Source of the DNA: Chelativorans sp. AA-79
GTDB taxonomy: Bacteria; Pseudomonadota; Alphaproteobacteria; Rhizobiales; Rhizobiaceae
DNA length: 64,000 nt
Assembly: GCF_029457495.1 (NCBI RefSeq)
Contig: NZ_CP120361.1
Span: forward strand, 3,240,001-3,304,000
Direction: 5' to 3'
A program made the translations under genes and the position numbers. Under the pieces are notes generated by a model. That model ran no database searches. It was not told where the DNA came from and saw nothing but the letters and a program-made list of their open reading frames with translations. Below are positions 26,901-35,913 of the stretch, piece after piece (position 1 is the first letter of the stretch; the number at the start of each line of letters is the position of its first letter).

Positions 26901-27764
26901 ATGAACTACCGCCACGCCTATCATGCAGGAAATTTCGCCGATGTGGTGAAGCATGCCGTGCTCACACGCGTCGTGGAATACCTCAAGCGCAAGGAGAAGC
27001 CCTTCCGCGTGATCGACACGCATGCCGGAGTGGGGCTCTACGATCTTTCCTCCGAGGAGGCGCAGAAGACCGGCGAATGGCGGGGCGGCATCGGCCGACT
27101 CACCGCCACTCCGATCGAGGGGGAAGCAGCGAATCTTCTCAAGCCCTTGCTCGATTCCGTTCGCGCGGTGAATCAGGGCGATTCGCTCGCGGTTTATCCC
27201 GGCTCGCCGATGATCGTGCGCCACCTCCTGCGCCGGCAGGACCGGCTGACGGCAATCGAGCTTCATCCGCGGGATGCCGAAGCGCTCAAGGAGAATTTCG
27301 CGGGCGACCACCAGGTGCGCATCATCGAGCTCGACGGCTGGCTGGCGCTCGGCGCGCATCTTCCGCCAAAGGAGAAGCGCGGGCTGGTGCTGGTCGACCC
27401 GCCCTTCGAGCAGGAAGGCGAATTCGCCCGCATGGTGGACGGCCTCAGGAAGGCGCACCGGCGCTGGCCGGGCGGCATCTACGCTTTCTGGTATCCCATC
27501 AAGGACGGTGAAGAGGTGGACCGCTTCCGCGCGGCCCTCACGCGAAGCGGCGTACCGGACATCCTCGATGTCGGCCTCCTGGTCCGGCAGCCCTCGCCCG
27601 AGCCGCGGCTCGATGGGACGGGCATTATCGTGGCCAATCCGCCCTACATCCTCAAACGGGAGCTGCGCATCCTCCTTCCCGTCCTGGCGAACCTACTCGG
27701 CGAGGATGGAAACGGAAGCTTCTTCACCCGACAGCTGACGGAGGAAGCGCAGACGCCATCTTGA
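26901..27764 (+). CDS. rlmJ: 23S rRNA (adenine-2030-N6)-methyltransferase
   Basis: A 287-residue methyltransferase that modifies A2030 of 23S rRNA. It opens with the diagnostic MNYRHAYHAGNFADVVKHAV. The SAM-binding FRVIDTHAGVGLYDL and the catalytic VLVDPPFEQEGEF (DPPF motif) follow, and the late ANPPYIL belongs to the same fold. The start at 26901 matches the family N-terminus exactly; the nine extra upstream codons are not conserved in type. It is divergent from the molybdopterin oxidoreductase, with about 100 bp between starts. Confidence 0.94.
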   Translation: MNYRHAYHAGNFADVVKHAVLTRVVEYLKRKEKPFRVIDTHAGVGLYDLSSEEAQKTGEWRGGIGRLTATPIEGEAANLLKPLLDSVRAVNQGDSLAVYPGSPMIVRHLLRRQDRLTAIELHPRDAEALKENFAGDHQVRIIELDGWLALGAHLPPKEKRGLVLVDPPFEQEGEFARMVDGLRKAHRRWPGGIYAFWYPIKDGEEVDRFRAALTRSGVPDILDVGLLVRQPSPEPRLDGTGIIVANPPYILKRELRILLPVLANLLGEDGNGSFFTRQLTEEAQTPS

Positions 27765-27823
27765 CCGGAACGGATGGCTGGCGGAAACTGCATCCCGAAC
27801 TCGGCATCATCAGGAGACGCTCC

Positions 27824-28261
27824 ATGGCACGCCCAACGGCATTCGCCGCAGGTTTCGCACTCGCCCTCTCGGCCGTGATGCAGACGGCCACGGTGGAGGC
27901 CGCCGATTATGTCGGTGTCTACCGGGGAACGGACGATATCTGCGGCCATCGCAGCGTGCTCGGCAACATCCAGAACAATTTCCGCTACCAGGTCACGCAT
28001 GTGCCGCACCTGCCTGATGTCGGCATCGTCGACCTTTACGGCGTGCACCTTACCAGGCATGAGCCCAGGACCGTCAACGGCACGATCGAGCGGCTCTACT
28101 GCGCGGGCACCGCCCGGCTCACCTCGGGCGAGGACCGGCCCATCTGGTACATGATCGAATATGGCCAGGGCTTCGCCGGCGTCGGGGACAATGTCGAATT
28201 CTGCGTCCTCGGCTTCGACCGATGGAACGTCTACAACAATGATTGCCGGGTTCTGCGCTGA
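27824..28261 (+). CDS. Secreted hypothetical protein with conserved cysteines
   Basis: A 145-residue protein with a clear Sec signal (cleavage near VEAAD, residue 26). The mature part is about 120 residues with four cysteines (in DDICGHR, RLYCAGT, EFCVLGF and NDCRVLR), which could form two disulfides in the periplasm. I do not recognise the family. A GGAG lies eight bases before the ATG. A GAGGGGC/GCCCCTC hairpin overlaps the stop codon (28260-28277) but lacks a T-tract. It lies 59 bp after rlmJ on the same strand and may share its transcript. Confidence 0.72.
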   Translation: MARPTAFAAGFALALSAVMQTATVEAADYVGVYRGTDDICGHRSVLGNIQNNFRYQVTHVPHLPDVGIVDLYGVHLTRHEPRTVNGTIERLYCAGTARLTSGEDRPIWYMIEYGQGFAGVGDNVEFCVLGFDRWNVYNNDCRVLR

Positions 28262-28409
28262 GGGGCTGCGGCCCCTCTTCCGGCCATTCACCGCCTCGCA
28301 ACGAGATTTTGAGACTTATTTTCGTGCGCGTGCAAACCGCGCGTTCTTTTTTGTCCGTTCCAATAGGCGGGTATTGCCACGGTGACTTCGCATATCGATA
28401 TAGGATTTC

Positions 28410-28523
28410 ATGATGGATCTCTTGGCTCTGTTTTATCTTCCGCTTCTTCTCCCGACCCTGATGCTGCCGCTCTGGTATCACAGGCGCACCCGGCCGGTGC
28501 GCGTCAAAACCAGGCGGAGGTGA
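28410..28523 (+). CDS. 37-residue membrane microprotein coupled to RNase T2
   Basis: A very short frame: MMDLLALFYLPLLLPTLMLP, then LWYHRRTRPVRVKTRRR. It predicts one hydrophobic helix (about residues 4-22) followed by a strongly basic tail with nine Arg/Lys. An AGGA lies five bases before the first ATG. Its TGA stop shares a GTGA overlap with the likely GTG start of the RNase T2 gene, so reading the short frame could deliver ribosomes to that start. I know of no named family. It could be a real microprotein or only a leader peptide that couples translation. Confidence 0.55.
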   Translation: MMDLLALFYLPLLLPTLMLPLWYHRRTRPVRVKTRRR

Positions 28524-29176
28524 GACTGCGGAGGTGGGCGGCCGCCCTTTTCCTCACCGCGGCGACCGCATCACCTGCCCTGCCCGGCGAGCGCGGCGCC
28601 GAACCGGGGACCTTCGATTTCTACGTGCTTTCGCTGTCCTGGTCGCCGAGCTACTGCGCGGCCGAGGCGGAGGACGCCAATCCCGAACAATGCGACGCCG
28701 CCCGCCCCTATGCCTTCGTGGTGCATGGGCTGTGGCCGCAATTTGAGAGCGGCTATCCCGAATTCTGCCCCAGCCGCCAACCGGAACGGGTGCCGCGGCG
28801 CCTCGTGGAGGCCTATCACGACATCGTGCCTTCCGCCGGGCTGATCGGCCACCAATGGCGCAAGCACGGCTCTTGCACCGGTCTCGGGCAGGAGGCTTAT
28901 TTCGCACTGCTGCGCGAGGCGCGCGGCCGGATCGAAATCCCTGAGGGTCTATCGAGGCTGGAAAGGCCGCTTTCCGTTTCACCGGACAAGGTGGAGGAAG
29001 AATTCCGCGCGGCCAATCCGGGGCTCGATGCCGCCGGGATCGCCGTCGTCTGCGACGGGCGCTACCTGCGCGAGGTGCGCATCTGCATGACACGTGATCT
29101 GGAGTTCCGCCCGTGCGAGGAGGTGGACGAGAAGTCCTGCCGGCAGCGGAGCGTGACCATGCCGCCCGTGCGGTGA
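28520..29176 (+). CDS. Ribonuclease T2 family, secreted
   Basis: About 218 residues from the GTG at 28520. A signal peptide (LRRWAAALFLTAATASPALPG) precedes the T2 domain. Both catalytic segments are present: FVVHGLWPQ (His69) and GHQWRKHGSC (His111, His116). Several cysteines, including those in SPSYC, EQC, EFC and GSC, suit a disulfide-rich periplasmic enzyme. T2 enzymes cut single-stranded RNA through a 2',3'-cyclic phosphate. The start is chosen because it overlaps the preceding microORF stop and fits the signal peptide; the frame is open further up. Confidence 0.85.
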   Translation: MRLRRWAAALFLTAATASPALPGERGAEPGTFDFYVLSLSWSPSYCAAEAEDANPEQCDAARPYAFVVHGLWPQFESGYPEFCPSRQPERVPRRLVEAYHDIVPSAGLIGHQWRKHGSCTGLGQEAYFALLREARGRIEIPEGLSRLERPLSVSPDKVEEEFRAANPGLDAAGIAVVCDGRYLREVRICMTRDLEFRPCEEVDEKSCRQRSVTMPPVR

Positions 29177-29202
29177 TCTTTCATCGAACGGACATGGCCC
29201 CA

Positions 29203-29238
29203 AAAAGAAAAAGCCGGGCGCAGGGCCCGGCTTTTTTT
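29203..29238. terminator. Bidirectional terminator between RNase T2 and the Omp gene
   Basis: GCCGGGC (29213-29219), a 5-nt loop and GCCCGGC (29225-29231) are flanked by A-rich sequence on the left and seven T on the right. It can stop both the plus-strand RNase T2 transcript and the convergent minus-strand porin-type gene. Confidence 0.9.
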
Positions 29239-29254
29239 GGCGTTTCCGCCCTGC

Positions 29255-29902
29255 TTAGAACTGCATACCCACGCCGAGCAGGACGCGGTTGCTGGTCGTG
29301 TCGACGTCGCCGCCGTCGAAGTCCGCGCTGAGGTCGGTGTAGCGGTACTCGAGACGTGCGAAGGACTTCGGCGTCAGCTTCACGTCCACGCCGGCACCGG
29401 CCGTCCAGCCGAGAGCGGTCTCCGACTCGGAAATGCCCGGGGCCGAAGCTTCGAGCCGGCTCGCCGCGCCACCACCGGTGGCATAGAGCAGCACGTTGTC
29501 GGTCGCGGCATAGCCGAGGCGGGCGCGGATAGACCCATCGACGCCGTGCTCGACGTCCACGCCGCCCTCGTCGCCTTTCATGCCGTTGTAGCCGATGTCA
29601 CCCTCGACACCGTAGACGAACCGGTCGGACTGCCCCTGCCAGCCGCCGAACACGTTACCGACGAAGCCGTCGGTATCGATGTCGGGACCGCCGTCCGCGC
29701 TCACCTCGCCGGCGAAGCCGTAGCCGAGCGCGATACCCGCATAGGGGCCGGCCCAGGTGGCGACCGGCGCCACTTCCATCGGAGCCGCGGGCGGTGCCGG
29801 CGGCTGTTCGTAGACGACGTCGGCGGCATAGGCCGGCATCGCCATTGCGACGATCGCGGCCGCGGCCGCAAAGCCTAGCATCGAGTTCTTGTTGGCCTTC
29901 AT
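29255..29902 (-). CDS. Outer-membrane beta-barrel protein (Omp25/31-like)
   Basis: A 215-residue protein. It has a signal peptide ending AMPAYAAD (cleavage near residue 27), a proline-rich stretch (QPPAPPAAPMEV) and then alternating beta strands. WAGPYAGIALGYGF opens the barrel and the protein ends NRVLLGVGMQF, with the terminal Phe that Bam recognises. The pattern matches the 8-stranded surface antigens of Rhizobiales (Omp25/Omp31/RopB-like), which strengthen the outer membrane. AAGGAG lies eight bases before the ATG. It is probably a single-gene unit and ends at a bidirectional terminator. Confidence 0.9.
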   Translation of the reverse strand: MKANKNSMLGFAAAAAIVAMAMPAYAADVVYEQPPAPPAAPMEVAPVATWAGPYAGIALGYGFAGEVSADGGPDIDTDGFVGNVFGGWQGQSDRFVYGVEGDIGYNGMKGDEGGVDVEHGVDGSIRARLGYAATDNVLLYATGGGAASRLEASAPGISESETALGWTAGAGVDVKLTPKSFARLEYRYTDLSADFDGGDVDTTSNRVLLGVGMQF

Positions 29903-30258
29903 TGTGATCTCCTTAGCCACATGAGCAAATTCGAGGAATGGACGCATCCCGGAAACCGGCAAACGTCCAAGTACCCCAACCGCGGGCGCATAACGATGTT
30001 TGTGGCCGCGCGGTTCCGCCGGCTCGATGGAAAAGCCGTGAAAGATGGCCGCAAAATGGCTAAATTGGAAAACATGTATTCCTGTCCTCCCCTACGGCAG
30101 CGAGTGTGGCCCGGATGCAACAAATTTGATCATGTCGGGCTGTTCAATTAAAACTCTGCTAACCATAGTGGCCGCCGGCAAAGGTATAGATGCCGAACCA
30201 GGCGACTGGGGATTTGAAAAGGAAGAGTATATATTTGCGGCGATCTAAATAATACAAA
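29903..30258. other. Divergent intergenic region between omp and SDR genes
   Basis: About 350 bp, more AT-rich toward the right end, with no supported gene. It must hold the promoters for the Omp gene (left) and the SDR-uvrC operon (right). A near-consensus CtrA-type site (TTAA, seven bases, CTAAC) lies at 30148-30163. Confidence 0.6.
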
Positions 30259-31029
30259 ATGGATGTGCGAATGAGGCCGGCAAAACAAAGTGCCCTCGTC
30301 ACCGGTGGAGCTAAAAGAATCGGGCGGGCAATTGTGCTCGATCTCGCAGCGAACGGTTTCGCCGTGGCGATTCACTGCGGACAATCGCGTGCGGAAGCCG
30401 AAAAGCTTGCAGCCGGCATTTCAGATTCGGGCGGCAGTGCCTATGTTCTGCAGGCTGACCTTACTGACACCACGCAGGCAGGGCGGCTGGTAGAGGAGGC
30501 GGAGGCTGCGCTTGGCCCGATCGGGCTCCTCGTCAATAATGCATCCGTCTTCGAGGAAGATTCGGTAACAGACTTCGCGGACGAGACCTGGGACCGGCAT
30601 TTCGCGCTCCACGTGAAGGCACCGGCGATCCTGGCGAGGGAATTCGTACGGTTCCTGCCGCAAGACCATGAAGGCATGATTGTGAACATGATAGACCAGC
30701 GCGTGTGGAAGCCCACCCCGCGCCATTTCAGCTACACGCTTTCGAAGGCGGCGTTGTGGACGGCGACGCGCACCATGGCGCAGGCGCTCGGGCCCCGAAT
30801 CCGGGTCAACGCGATTGGTCCCGGCCCCACCCTGCCGGACAGGGGCGAGGACGAGGCGAGCTTCCGCCGGCAGACGGCGGGGCTCATCCTCGGCCGCGGC
30901 CCGAATCTGAGCGAATTCGGCGCGACAATCCGCTATTTGTGGGAGACGCCGTCGGTCACGGGGCAGATGATCGCGCTCGACGGCGGCAAGCACCTCGCAT
31001 GGAACGATGCGGCCGGAGGCGCAGCGTGA
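30259..31029 (+). CDS. folM: SDR oxidoreductase with a pteridine-reductase-type triad
   Basis: A 256-residue short-chain dehydrogenase. TGGAKRIG (15-22) binds NADP(H) and LLVNNAS (90-96) is the structural motif. The Tyr and Lys are in FSYTLSK (Tyr159, Lys163). The place of the usual catalytic Ser, 13 residues before the Tyr, is Asp146 in NMIDQRVWK. An Asp-Tyr-Lys triad with this spacing is known from PTR1 and fits the FolM class, which reduces dihydropterin or dihydrofolate. The symbol is a proposal. The uvrC GTG start overlaps its stop (GTGA). No good ribosome-binding site is seen before 30259; 30271 is an alternative start. Confidence 0.85.
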   Translation: MDVRMRPAKQSALVTGGAKRIGRAIVLDLAANGFAVAIHCGQSRAEAEKLAAGISDSGGSAYVLQADLTDTTQAGRLVEEAEAALGPIGLLVNNASVFEEDSVTDFADETWDRHFALHVKAPAILAREFVRFLPQDHEGMIVNMIDQRVWKPTPRHFSYTLSKAALWTATRTMAQALGPRIRVNAIGPGPTLPDRGEDEASFRRQTAGLILGRGPNLSEFGATIRYLWETPSVTGQMIALDGGKHLAWNDAAGGAA

Positions 31030-32990
31030 GCGCGGCGGACCTTACCCCTGTGCGCGCGCTCCAGGATGCGGCGCTCGATTGGGACAGCGCGGGCAGCGAA
31101 ACCGCCGCCATCGGCGCGGAGATGATCCAGGCGGTCGTGAAGCGGCTGCCCAACGCGCCCGGCGTCTACCGGATGATGAACCGGAACGGCGACGTGCTTT
31201 ATGTGGGCAAGGCGCGCAGCCTCAAGAAGCGCGTCACCAACTACGCCCAGGGGCGCGGCCATTCGAACCGCATCGAGCGCATGATCCGCGAGACGGCGTC
31301 GATGGAGTTCGTCGTCACGCGCACCGAAACGGAAGCGCTGCTGCTCGAGGCCAATCTCATCAAGCGCCTGCGCCCCCGTTTCAACGTGCTTTTGCGCGAC
31401 GACAAATCGTTCCCTTATATTCTGCTCACCGGAGACCACCCCGCGCCCGGCATCTTCAAGCATCGCGGCGCGCGCTCGCGCAAGGGCGACTATTTCGGGC
31501 CGTTCGCCTCCGCCGGCGCCGTCGGGCGCACGATCAATTCCCTCCAGCGCGCCTTTCTCCTGCGCACCTGCACCGATTCGGTATTCGAGAGCCGCACGCG
31601 GCCCTGCCTGCTCTACCAGATCAAGCGCTGCTCCGGTCCCTGCACGGGCGAGATCAATCCGGATGACTACGCCGAGCTCGTGTCGGAGGCCAAGGATTTC
31701 CTTTCCGGCCGCTCCTCGAAAGTGAAGGCGGAGATCGCCGCAGCCATGCAGGAAGCCTCCGAAGCGCTCGATTTCGAGCGGGCCGCCATCTACCGCGACC
31801 GGCTTTCGGCGCTGAGCCACGTGCAGAGCCACCAGGGCATCAACCCGCAGGGCATCGAGGAGGCGGATGTCTTCGCGATCCATCAGGAAAGCGACCAGAC
31901 CTGCATCCAGGTCTTCTTCTTCCGCACCGGCCAGAACTGGGGCAACCGGGCCTACTTCCCGAAGGCCGACCCGGCGCTCGGCCCCGCCGAAGTGCTTGGT
32001 TCCTTCCTGGCGCAGTTCTACGACGACAAGCCCTGTCCGCGCCTTCTGCTCCTCTCGCATCCGGTGGAGGATCAGGATCTTCTGGCCGAGGCGCTCTCGG
32101 CCCGCGCGGGACGCAAGGTCACGGTCTCCGTGCCGCAACGGGGGGAGAAGAAGGACCTGACCGACCACGCGGCTCAGAACGCCCGCGAGGCGCTCGGACG
32201 CCGTCTCGCCGAGACGTCCTCGCAGGCGCGGCTGCTCGACGGTTTCGCGGAGACCTTCGGGCTCGAGGCCGCGCCGCGGCGCATCGAGGTCTACGACAAC
32301 TCGCATATCATGGGCACGAACGCGGTCGGCGCAATGATCGTGGCGGGGCCGGAAGGCTTCGTGAAGAACCAGTACCGCAAGTTCAATATCCGCTCGACCG
32401 AGATCACGCCGGGCGACGATTTCGGCATGATGCGCGAAGTGATGCAGCGGCGCTTCGCCCGCCTCATCAAGGAGCAGGGCCTGCCCGGCAACGGCACTGG
32501 CGAGGAAGAGGCGGAGGTGGATGCCGCCTTCCCGGCCTGGCCCGACGTCATCCTGATCGACGGCGGCCAGGGCCAGATGTCGGCCGTGCGGCAGATCCTC
32601 GACGATCTCGGCATCGCCGACCTGGTGACGGCGATCGGCGTGGCCAAGGGTGTGGATCGCGATGCGGGGCGTGAGCGCTTCTTCATGGAAGGACGGCCGC
32701 CCTTCACGCTCCCGCCGCGCGACCCGGTGCTTTATTTCGTGCAGCGCCTGCGCGACGAGGCGCACCGCTTCGCCATCGGCTCGCACCGCGCGCGGCGCAA
32801 GAAGGAAATGGTGAAGAACCCGCTCGACGAGATCTCCGGCATCGGCCCCGGCCGGAAGCGCGCGCTGCTTCATCATTTCGGCACCGCAAAGGCGGTGAGC
32901 CGTGCAGGCATCGAGGACCTGATGGAGGTGGACGGCATCTCCGAATCCATTGCGCGGCTGGTCTACAACCATTTCCACGAGAGCGGCTAG
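31026..32990 (+). CDS. uvrC: Excinuclease ABC subunit C
   Basis: A 654-residue subunit of the nucleotide-excision repair nuclease, which makes both cuts beside a lesion. An N-terminal GIY-YIG domain ([20 protein letters not shown]) makes the 3' cut. A cysteine-rich linker, a UVR helix pair ([16 protein letters not shown]), the RNase H-like UvrC domain ([18 protein letters not shown] and LIDGGQGQM) and a C-terminal helix-hairpin-helix ([17 protein letters not shown]) follow. The start GTG at 31026 overlaps the SDR stop codon and adds a roughly 45-residue N-terminal extension common in Rhizobiales. Confidence 0.96.
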   Translation: MSAADLTPVRALQDAALDWDSAGSETAAIGAEMIQAVVKRLPNAPGVYRMMNRNGDVLYVGKARSLKKRVTNYAQGRGHSNRIERMIRETASMEFVVTRTETEALLLEANLIKRLRPRFNVLLRDDKSFPYILLTGDHPAPGIFKHRGARSRKGDYFGPFASAGAVGRTINSLQRAFLLRTCTDSVFESRTRPCLLYQIKRCSGPCTGEINPDDYAELVSEAKDFLSGRSSKVKAEIAAAMQEASEALDFERAAIYRDRLSALSHVQSHQGINPQGIEEADVFAIHQESDQTCIQVFFFRTGQNWGNRAYFPKADPALGPAEVLGSFLAQFYDDKPCPRLLLLSHPVEDQDLLAEALSARAGRKVTVSVPQRGEKKDLTDHAAQNAREALGRRLAETSSQARLLDGFAETFGLEAAPRRIEVYDNSHIMGTNAVGAMIVAGPEGFVKNQYRKFNIRSTEITPGDDFGMMREVMQRRFARLIKEQGLPGNGTGEEEAEVDAAFPAWPDVILIDGGQGQMSAVRQILDDLGIADLVTAIGVAKGVDRDAGRERFFMEGRPPFTLPPRDPVLYFVQRLRDEAHRFAIGSHRARRKKEMVKNPLDEISGIGPGRKRALLHHFGTAKAVSRAGIEDLMEVDGISESIARLVYNHFHESG

Positions 32991-33152
32991 AGGCCGCAAC
33001 ACGCCGACAGCGGCTTGACCGCGGCGCACCCTGCTGATTTGAGTAGAGAGGGGGCTATTCCGGGATGACCGGAGGTACCGCCTCAATTGTTCCCGCCGCC
33101 GGTGGCCGGACGCCAATTTGGTCTTATTTGGCTGCAAAATGCTTAGGGCACC

Positions 33153-33761
33153 ATGAGCCAGCAATCCATGTCGCAGCAACGCGCCTTCAACCTGCCCAAC
33201 CTGCTCACCTATGCGCGCATCCTGGCGGTGCCGCTGATCGTGCTGTGCTTCTTCCTGGAGGGGCGGCTGCAATCGAGCGATTTCGCGCGCTGGTCCGCGC
33301 TCGGCATCTTCATCGCCGCCAGTGTGACCGACTATTTCGACGGGTATCTTGCCCGCAGCTGGAAGCAGACCTCCAATATCGGCAGGATGCTGGATCCGAT
33401 CGCCGACAAGCTGCTGGTGGCGACCTCCCTGCTGCTGCTCGCCGCCGATACGGACCGCACCATCGCCGGCTGGTCGCTCTGGGCCGCCATCATCATTCTC
33501 TGCCGCGAGATTCTCGTCTCCGGCCTGCGCGAATACCTCGCGGCGCTCAAGGTCAGCGTTCCGGTGACGCAGCTCGCCAAGTGGAAGACCGCGATCCAGA
33601 TGCTGGCGATCGGCTTCCTGCTCGCGGGGCCTGCCGGGGACAAGATCGTGCCTTATGTGACCGAAACGGGCATCGCGCTCCTTTGGTTCTCCGCGCTCGT
33701 AACGCTCTACACGGGCTATGATTATTTCCGGGCCGGCCTGAAGCACATCATCGAGGAATGA
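33153..33761 (+). CDS. pgsA: CDP-diacylglycerol--glycerol-3-phosphate 3-phosphatidyltransferase
   Basis: A 202-residue membrane enzyme that makes phosphatidylglycerol phosphate, the committed step to phosphatidylglycerol and cardiolipin. It opens with the family phrase NLPNLLTYARILAVPLIVLC and has the catalytic motif DGYLARSWKQTSNIGRMLDP followed by IAD. About five membrane segments are seen. AGGG lies upstream of the ATG. It is 162 bp after uvrC and only 1 bp before moaD, so pgsA-moaD-moaE form one transcript, possibly with uvrC; this order is standard in Rhizobiales. Confidence 0.94.
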   Translation: MSQQSMSQQRAFNLPNLLTYARILAVPLIVLCFFLEGRLQSSDFARWSALGIFIAASVTDYFDGYLARSWKQTSNIGRMLDPIADKLLVATSLLLLAADTDRTIAGWSLWAAIIILCREILVSGLREYLAALKVSVPVTQLAKWKTAIQMLAIGFLLAGPAGDKIVPYVTETGIALLWFSALVTLYTGYDYFRAGLKHIIEE

Positions 33762-33762
33762 G

Positions 33763-34014
33763 ATGAAGCTCGTCTATTTCGCCTGGGTGCGCGAGAGGAT
33801 CGGCAGGGAGGCCGAGGAGGTCGCCCTGCCCGGCGAGGTGAAGACCGTGGCCGATCTCCTGGAATGGCTCAAGGCGCGCGGCGGCGGCTATGCCGCGGCG
33901 CTCGAACATCCGCAGGTGATCCGCGTGGCCATCGACCACGAGCACGTCGATCACGATACGAAGCTGTCTGATGATGGCGAGGTGGCGCTGTTTCCGCCCA
34001 TGACCGGAGGCTGA
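33763..34014 (+). CDS. moaD: Molybdopterin synthase sulfur carrier subunit MoaD
   Basis: An 83-residue ubiquitin-like protein that ends in the required Gly-Gly (FPPMTGG). As a thiocarboxylate it gives sulfur to cyclic pyranopterin monophosphate, forming molybdopterin within the MoaD-MoaE complex. YFAWVRERIGREAEEV and TVADLLEWLKARGG are typical of the family. It starts 1 bp after the pgsA stop, and moaE begins 2 bp after its own stop. The molybdoenzyme at 24.7 kb is one possible consumer of the cofactor. Confidence 0.95.
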   Translation: MKLVYFAWVRERIGREAEEVALPGEVKTVADLLEWLKARGGGYAAALEHPQVIRVAIDHEHVDHDTKLSDDGEVALFPPMTGG

Positions 34015-34016
34015 GC

Positions 34017-34499
34017 ATGGCCAGCGGCTGCGAACCCCATATACGCGTCCAGGCCGAGGATTTCGCCCTTGAGGCCGAGATGCGCCGGCTGACGGCAGGA
34101 CGCAGGGATGTGGGCGCGGTGGTCACCTTCACCGGACTCTGCCGCGACGAGGGCGGCCGCCTCGCAGCCCTGGAGCTGGAACACTATCCCGGCATGGCCG
34201 AAGCCGAGATCACGCGCATCGCGCGGGAGGCGGCGGAGCGCTGGCGGCTTTCGGGCCTCACCGTCATCCACCGCTTCGGCAAGGTCCGCCCCGGCGAGAA
34301 CATCGTGCTCGTTGTGGCGGCTTCGTCGCACCGCAGGGCGGCGCTGGAAGCGGCCGATTTCCTGATGGATTACCTCAAGTCGCGGGCGCCCTTCTGGAAG
34401 AAGGAGCATCCGGCAGGGGAAGAACCCGGCCGCTGGGTCGAGGCCAAGACTGCGGACGAGGAAGCGCTCGGACGCTGGACCGATCGAAAGATCAGGTAA
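34017..34499 (+). CDS. moaE: Molybdopterin synthase catalytic subunit MoaE
   Basis: A 160-residue catalytic subunit. Motifs include VGAVVTFTGLCRDEGG near the N-terminus, ALELEHYPGMAEAEI, TVIHRFGKVRPGENIVLVVA, SSHRRAALEAADFLMDYLK and APFWKKEH, whose lysines carry the pterin and receive the MoaD tail. Length is normal. It closes the pgsA-moaD-moaE transcript; a long palindrome lies 45 bp past its stop. Confidence 0.96.
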   Translation: MASGCEPHIRVQAEDFALEAEMRRLTAGRRDVGAVVTFTGLCRDEGGRLAALELEHYPGMAEAEITRIAREAAERWRLSGLTVIHRFGKVRPGENIVLVVAASSHRRAALEAADFLMDYLKSRAPFWKKEHPAGEEPGRWVEAKTADEEALGRWTDRKIR

Positions 34500-34544
34500 G
34501 AGAGCGCTGACCGTCCTGACGACAAGCGCCGGAGGCGTTTTGAT

Positions 34545-34591
34545 GTTCAGGCATGGATCCACGGGCTTGACCCGAGGATCCATGCCTGAAC
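34545..34591. repeat. Dispersed palindrome, copy 1
   Basis: GTTCAGGCATGGATCC (34545-34560) and its exact complement (34576-34591) flank a 15-nt loop containing GGGCTTGACCCGA. A close relative lies at 40323-40369. Both copies are intergenic, downstream of converging or ending genes, like REP-type elements of rhizobia. Confidence 0.85.
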
Positions 34592-34625
34592 GCCGGCACG
34601 TCACCAGCTTCTCCGAAGTCATCGA

Positions 34626-34651
34626 CAAAAAAGCCGGGGCATGCCCCGGCT
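34626..34651 (-). terminator. Rho-independent terminator of ndk
   Basis: On the minus strand AGCCGGGGC, loop AT and GCCCCGGCT form a 9-bp stem followed by six T. It lies 30 bp past the ndk stop codon. Confidence 0.92.
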
Positions 34652-34680
34652 CTATAGTTCAAAGCCTGCCTACCAGGAGA

Positions 34681-35103
34681 TCAGCCGACGATCTCGGTCT
34701 CCGAAAACCAGTAGCGGATCTCCTCGGCGGCCGTTTCCGGCGCGTCGGAGCCGTGTACGGAGTTTTCGCCAATGGACAGGGCGTAGAGCTTGCGGATGGT
34801 GCCCTCGTCGGCATTGGCGGGATTGGTGGCGCCCATGATCTCGCGGTTCCTGGCAATGGCGTTCTCGCCCTCGAGCACCTGGATCACCGTGGGCCCGGAG
34901 GACATGAACTCGCACAGCTCGTCGAAGAAGGGCCGCTCCTTGTGGACGGCATAGAAGCCTTCGGCCTGCCGGCGGCTCATCCAGACGCGCTTGGAGGCGA
35001 CGACCTTCAGGCCCGCATCCTCGAACATCTTGGTGATGGCGCCGGTGAGGTTGCGCTTGGTCGCGTCCGGCTTGATCATGGAAAAGGTGCGTTCGATCGC
35101 CAT
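34681..35103 (-). CDS. ndk: Nucleoside diphosphate kinase
   Basis: A 140-residue enzyme that balances NTP and dNTP pools by transferring the gamma phosphate through a phosphohistidine. The active site ENSVHGSD gives His117. The family opening [15 protein letters not shown] and the segment [17 protein letters not shown] are present. Length is standard. It is a single gene with a strong terminator, and the GST gene upstream is 74 bp away. Confidence 0.97.
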   Translation of the reverse strand: MAIERTFSMIKPDATKRNLTGAITKMFEDAGLKVVASKRVWMSRRQAEGFYAVHKERPFFDELCEFMSSGPTVIQVLEGENAIARNREIMGATNPANADEGTIRKLYALSIGENSVHGSDAPETAAEEIRYWFSETEIVG

Positions 35104-35177
35104 TTCATGTCCTTCGTTTCAGGGGAATTCCGAGATGGCGGGTCTATAGCGGCGGTTGGCTTCCCTGTGAAGAGCGT

Positions 35178-35870
35178 TCAGGCCGCGGCCGGCACGCTGC
35201 GCCCCAGTCCCTCGTGGAGGTCGAGGAGCCTGCCGAACCAATCCGCCACCGGATCATCCTCCGCCAGGAAGGGAAAGGGCGAAGACACGCGCGCCCATTG
35301 CAGTGCGCCGGCGACGATGTAATCCGGGAAGAGCGGACCCTCCCCGCCGATGAAGGGCTGATGCCAGAAGAGCGTGCGCAGCGGCTCCAGCGAGGCGCGA
35401 AAGGCCTGAAGCCTCTCTTCGCGATCGGCCGGCACCGCCTCCAGCGGCCTGCCGAAGCGCTGCTCGCGGCTCTGCCGGAAATAGGCCTGGTCTTGCGGAT
35501 CGAGCAGGCCGTGAATGTCCAAAAGCGCCGCCTGGCCGATGAAGCTGTGCAAAGTGAGCTGCGACCAGCGCTCCACGAACCGCGCCATCGCCTTGCCCCC
35601 GTCCCCGCCGAACAGGCTCGGGCGGTCCGGATAGGCCTCGTCCAGGTACAGCGCGATCGCAAAGGAATCGCGCACCAGCCGCTCGCCGTCTCGGATCAGC
35701 GGAACGGACTTGCTCGCCCCGCCCTCGACCGCGGGCACCTCTCTGAAGCGCGTGGGCACACGCTCGAAGGCCAGCCCCTTGTGGGCCAGCGCGAAGGCGA
35801 CCTTCCAGCAATGGGGGCTGAACGGACGAGCCTCGTCCCGACCGACGAGATCATAAAGCAGAATGGTCAT
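35178..35870 (-). CDS. Glutathione S-transferase family protein
   Basis: A 230-residue protein with an N-terminal thioredoxin-like half (ILLYDLVGRDEARPFSPHCW) and the SVPLIRDGERLVRDSFAIAL stretch that binds glutathione through the cis-Pro and Ser. The second half is all-helical. The start at 35870 is preferred over 35885 since MTILLYDLV starts the first strand directly. The cysteine in PHCWKV sits where catalytic residues lie in some GST classes, but the class and substrate cannot be set from sequence. The neighbours are ndk and a GNAT gene on the same strand. Confidence 0.85.
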   Translation of the reverse strand: MTILLYDLVGRDEARPFSPHCWKVAFALAHKGLAFERVPTRFREVPAVEGGASKSVPLIRDGERLVRDSFAIALYLDEAYPDRPSLFGGDGGKAMARFVERWSQLTLHSFIGQAALLDIHGLLDPQDQAYFRQSREQRFGRPLEAVPADREERLQAFRASLEPLRTLFWHQPFIGGEGPLFPDYIVAGALQWARVSSPFPFLAEDDPVADWFGRLLDLHEGLGRSVPAAA

Positions 35871-35913
35871 GTGCTTTCCCATCATTCCCTATACCGCCGG
35901 CATCCTGCAGAAG

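Noticed and set aside
25049..27511. An 820-codon open frame antisense to the molybdopterin oxidoreductase
   Set aside because: Shadow of a strongly supported gene; the translation is Arg/His/Ala-rich and has no recognisable domain.
30933..33746. A 937-codon open frame antisense to uvrC and pgsA
   Set aside because: GC-rich shadow frame with no signal, motif or ribosome-binding site; uvrC and pgsA on the other strand are unmistakable.
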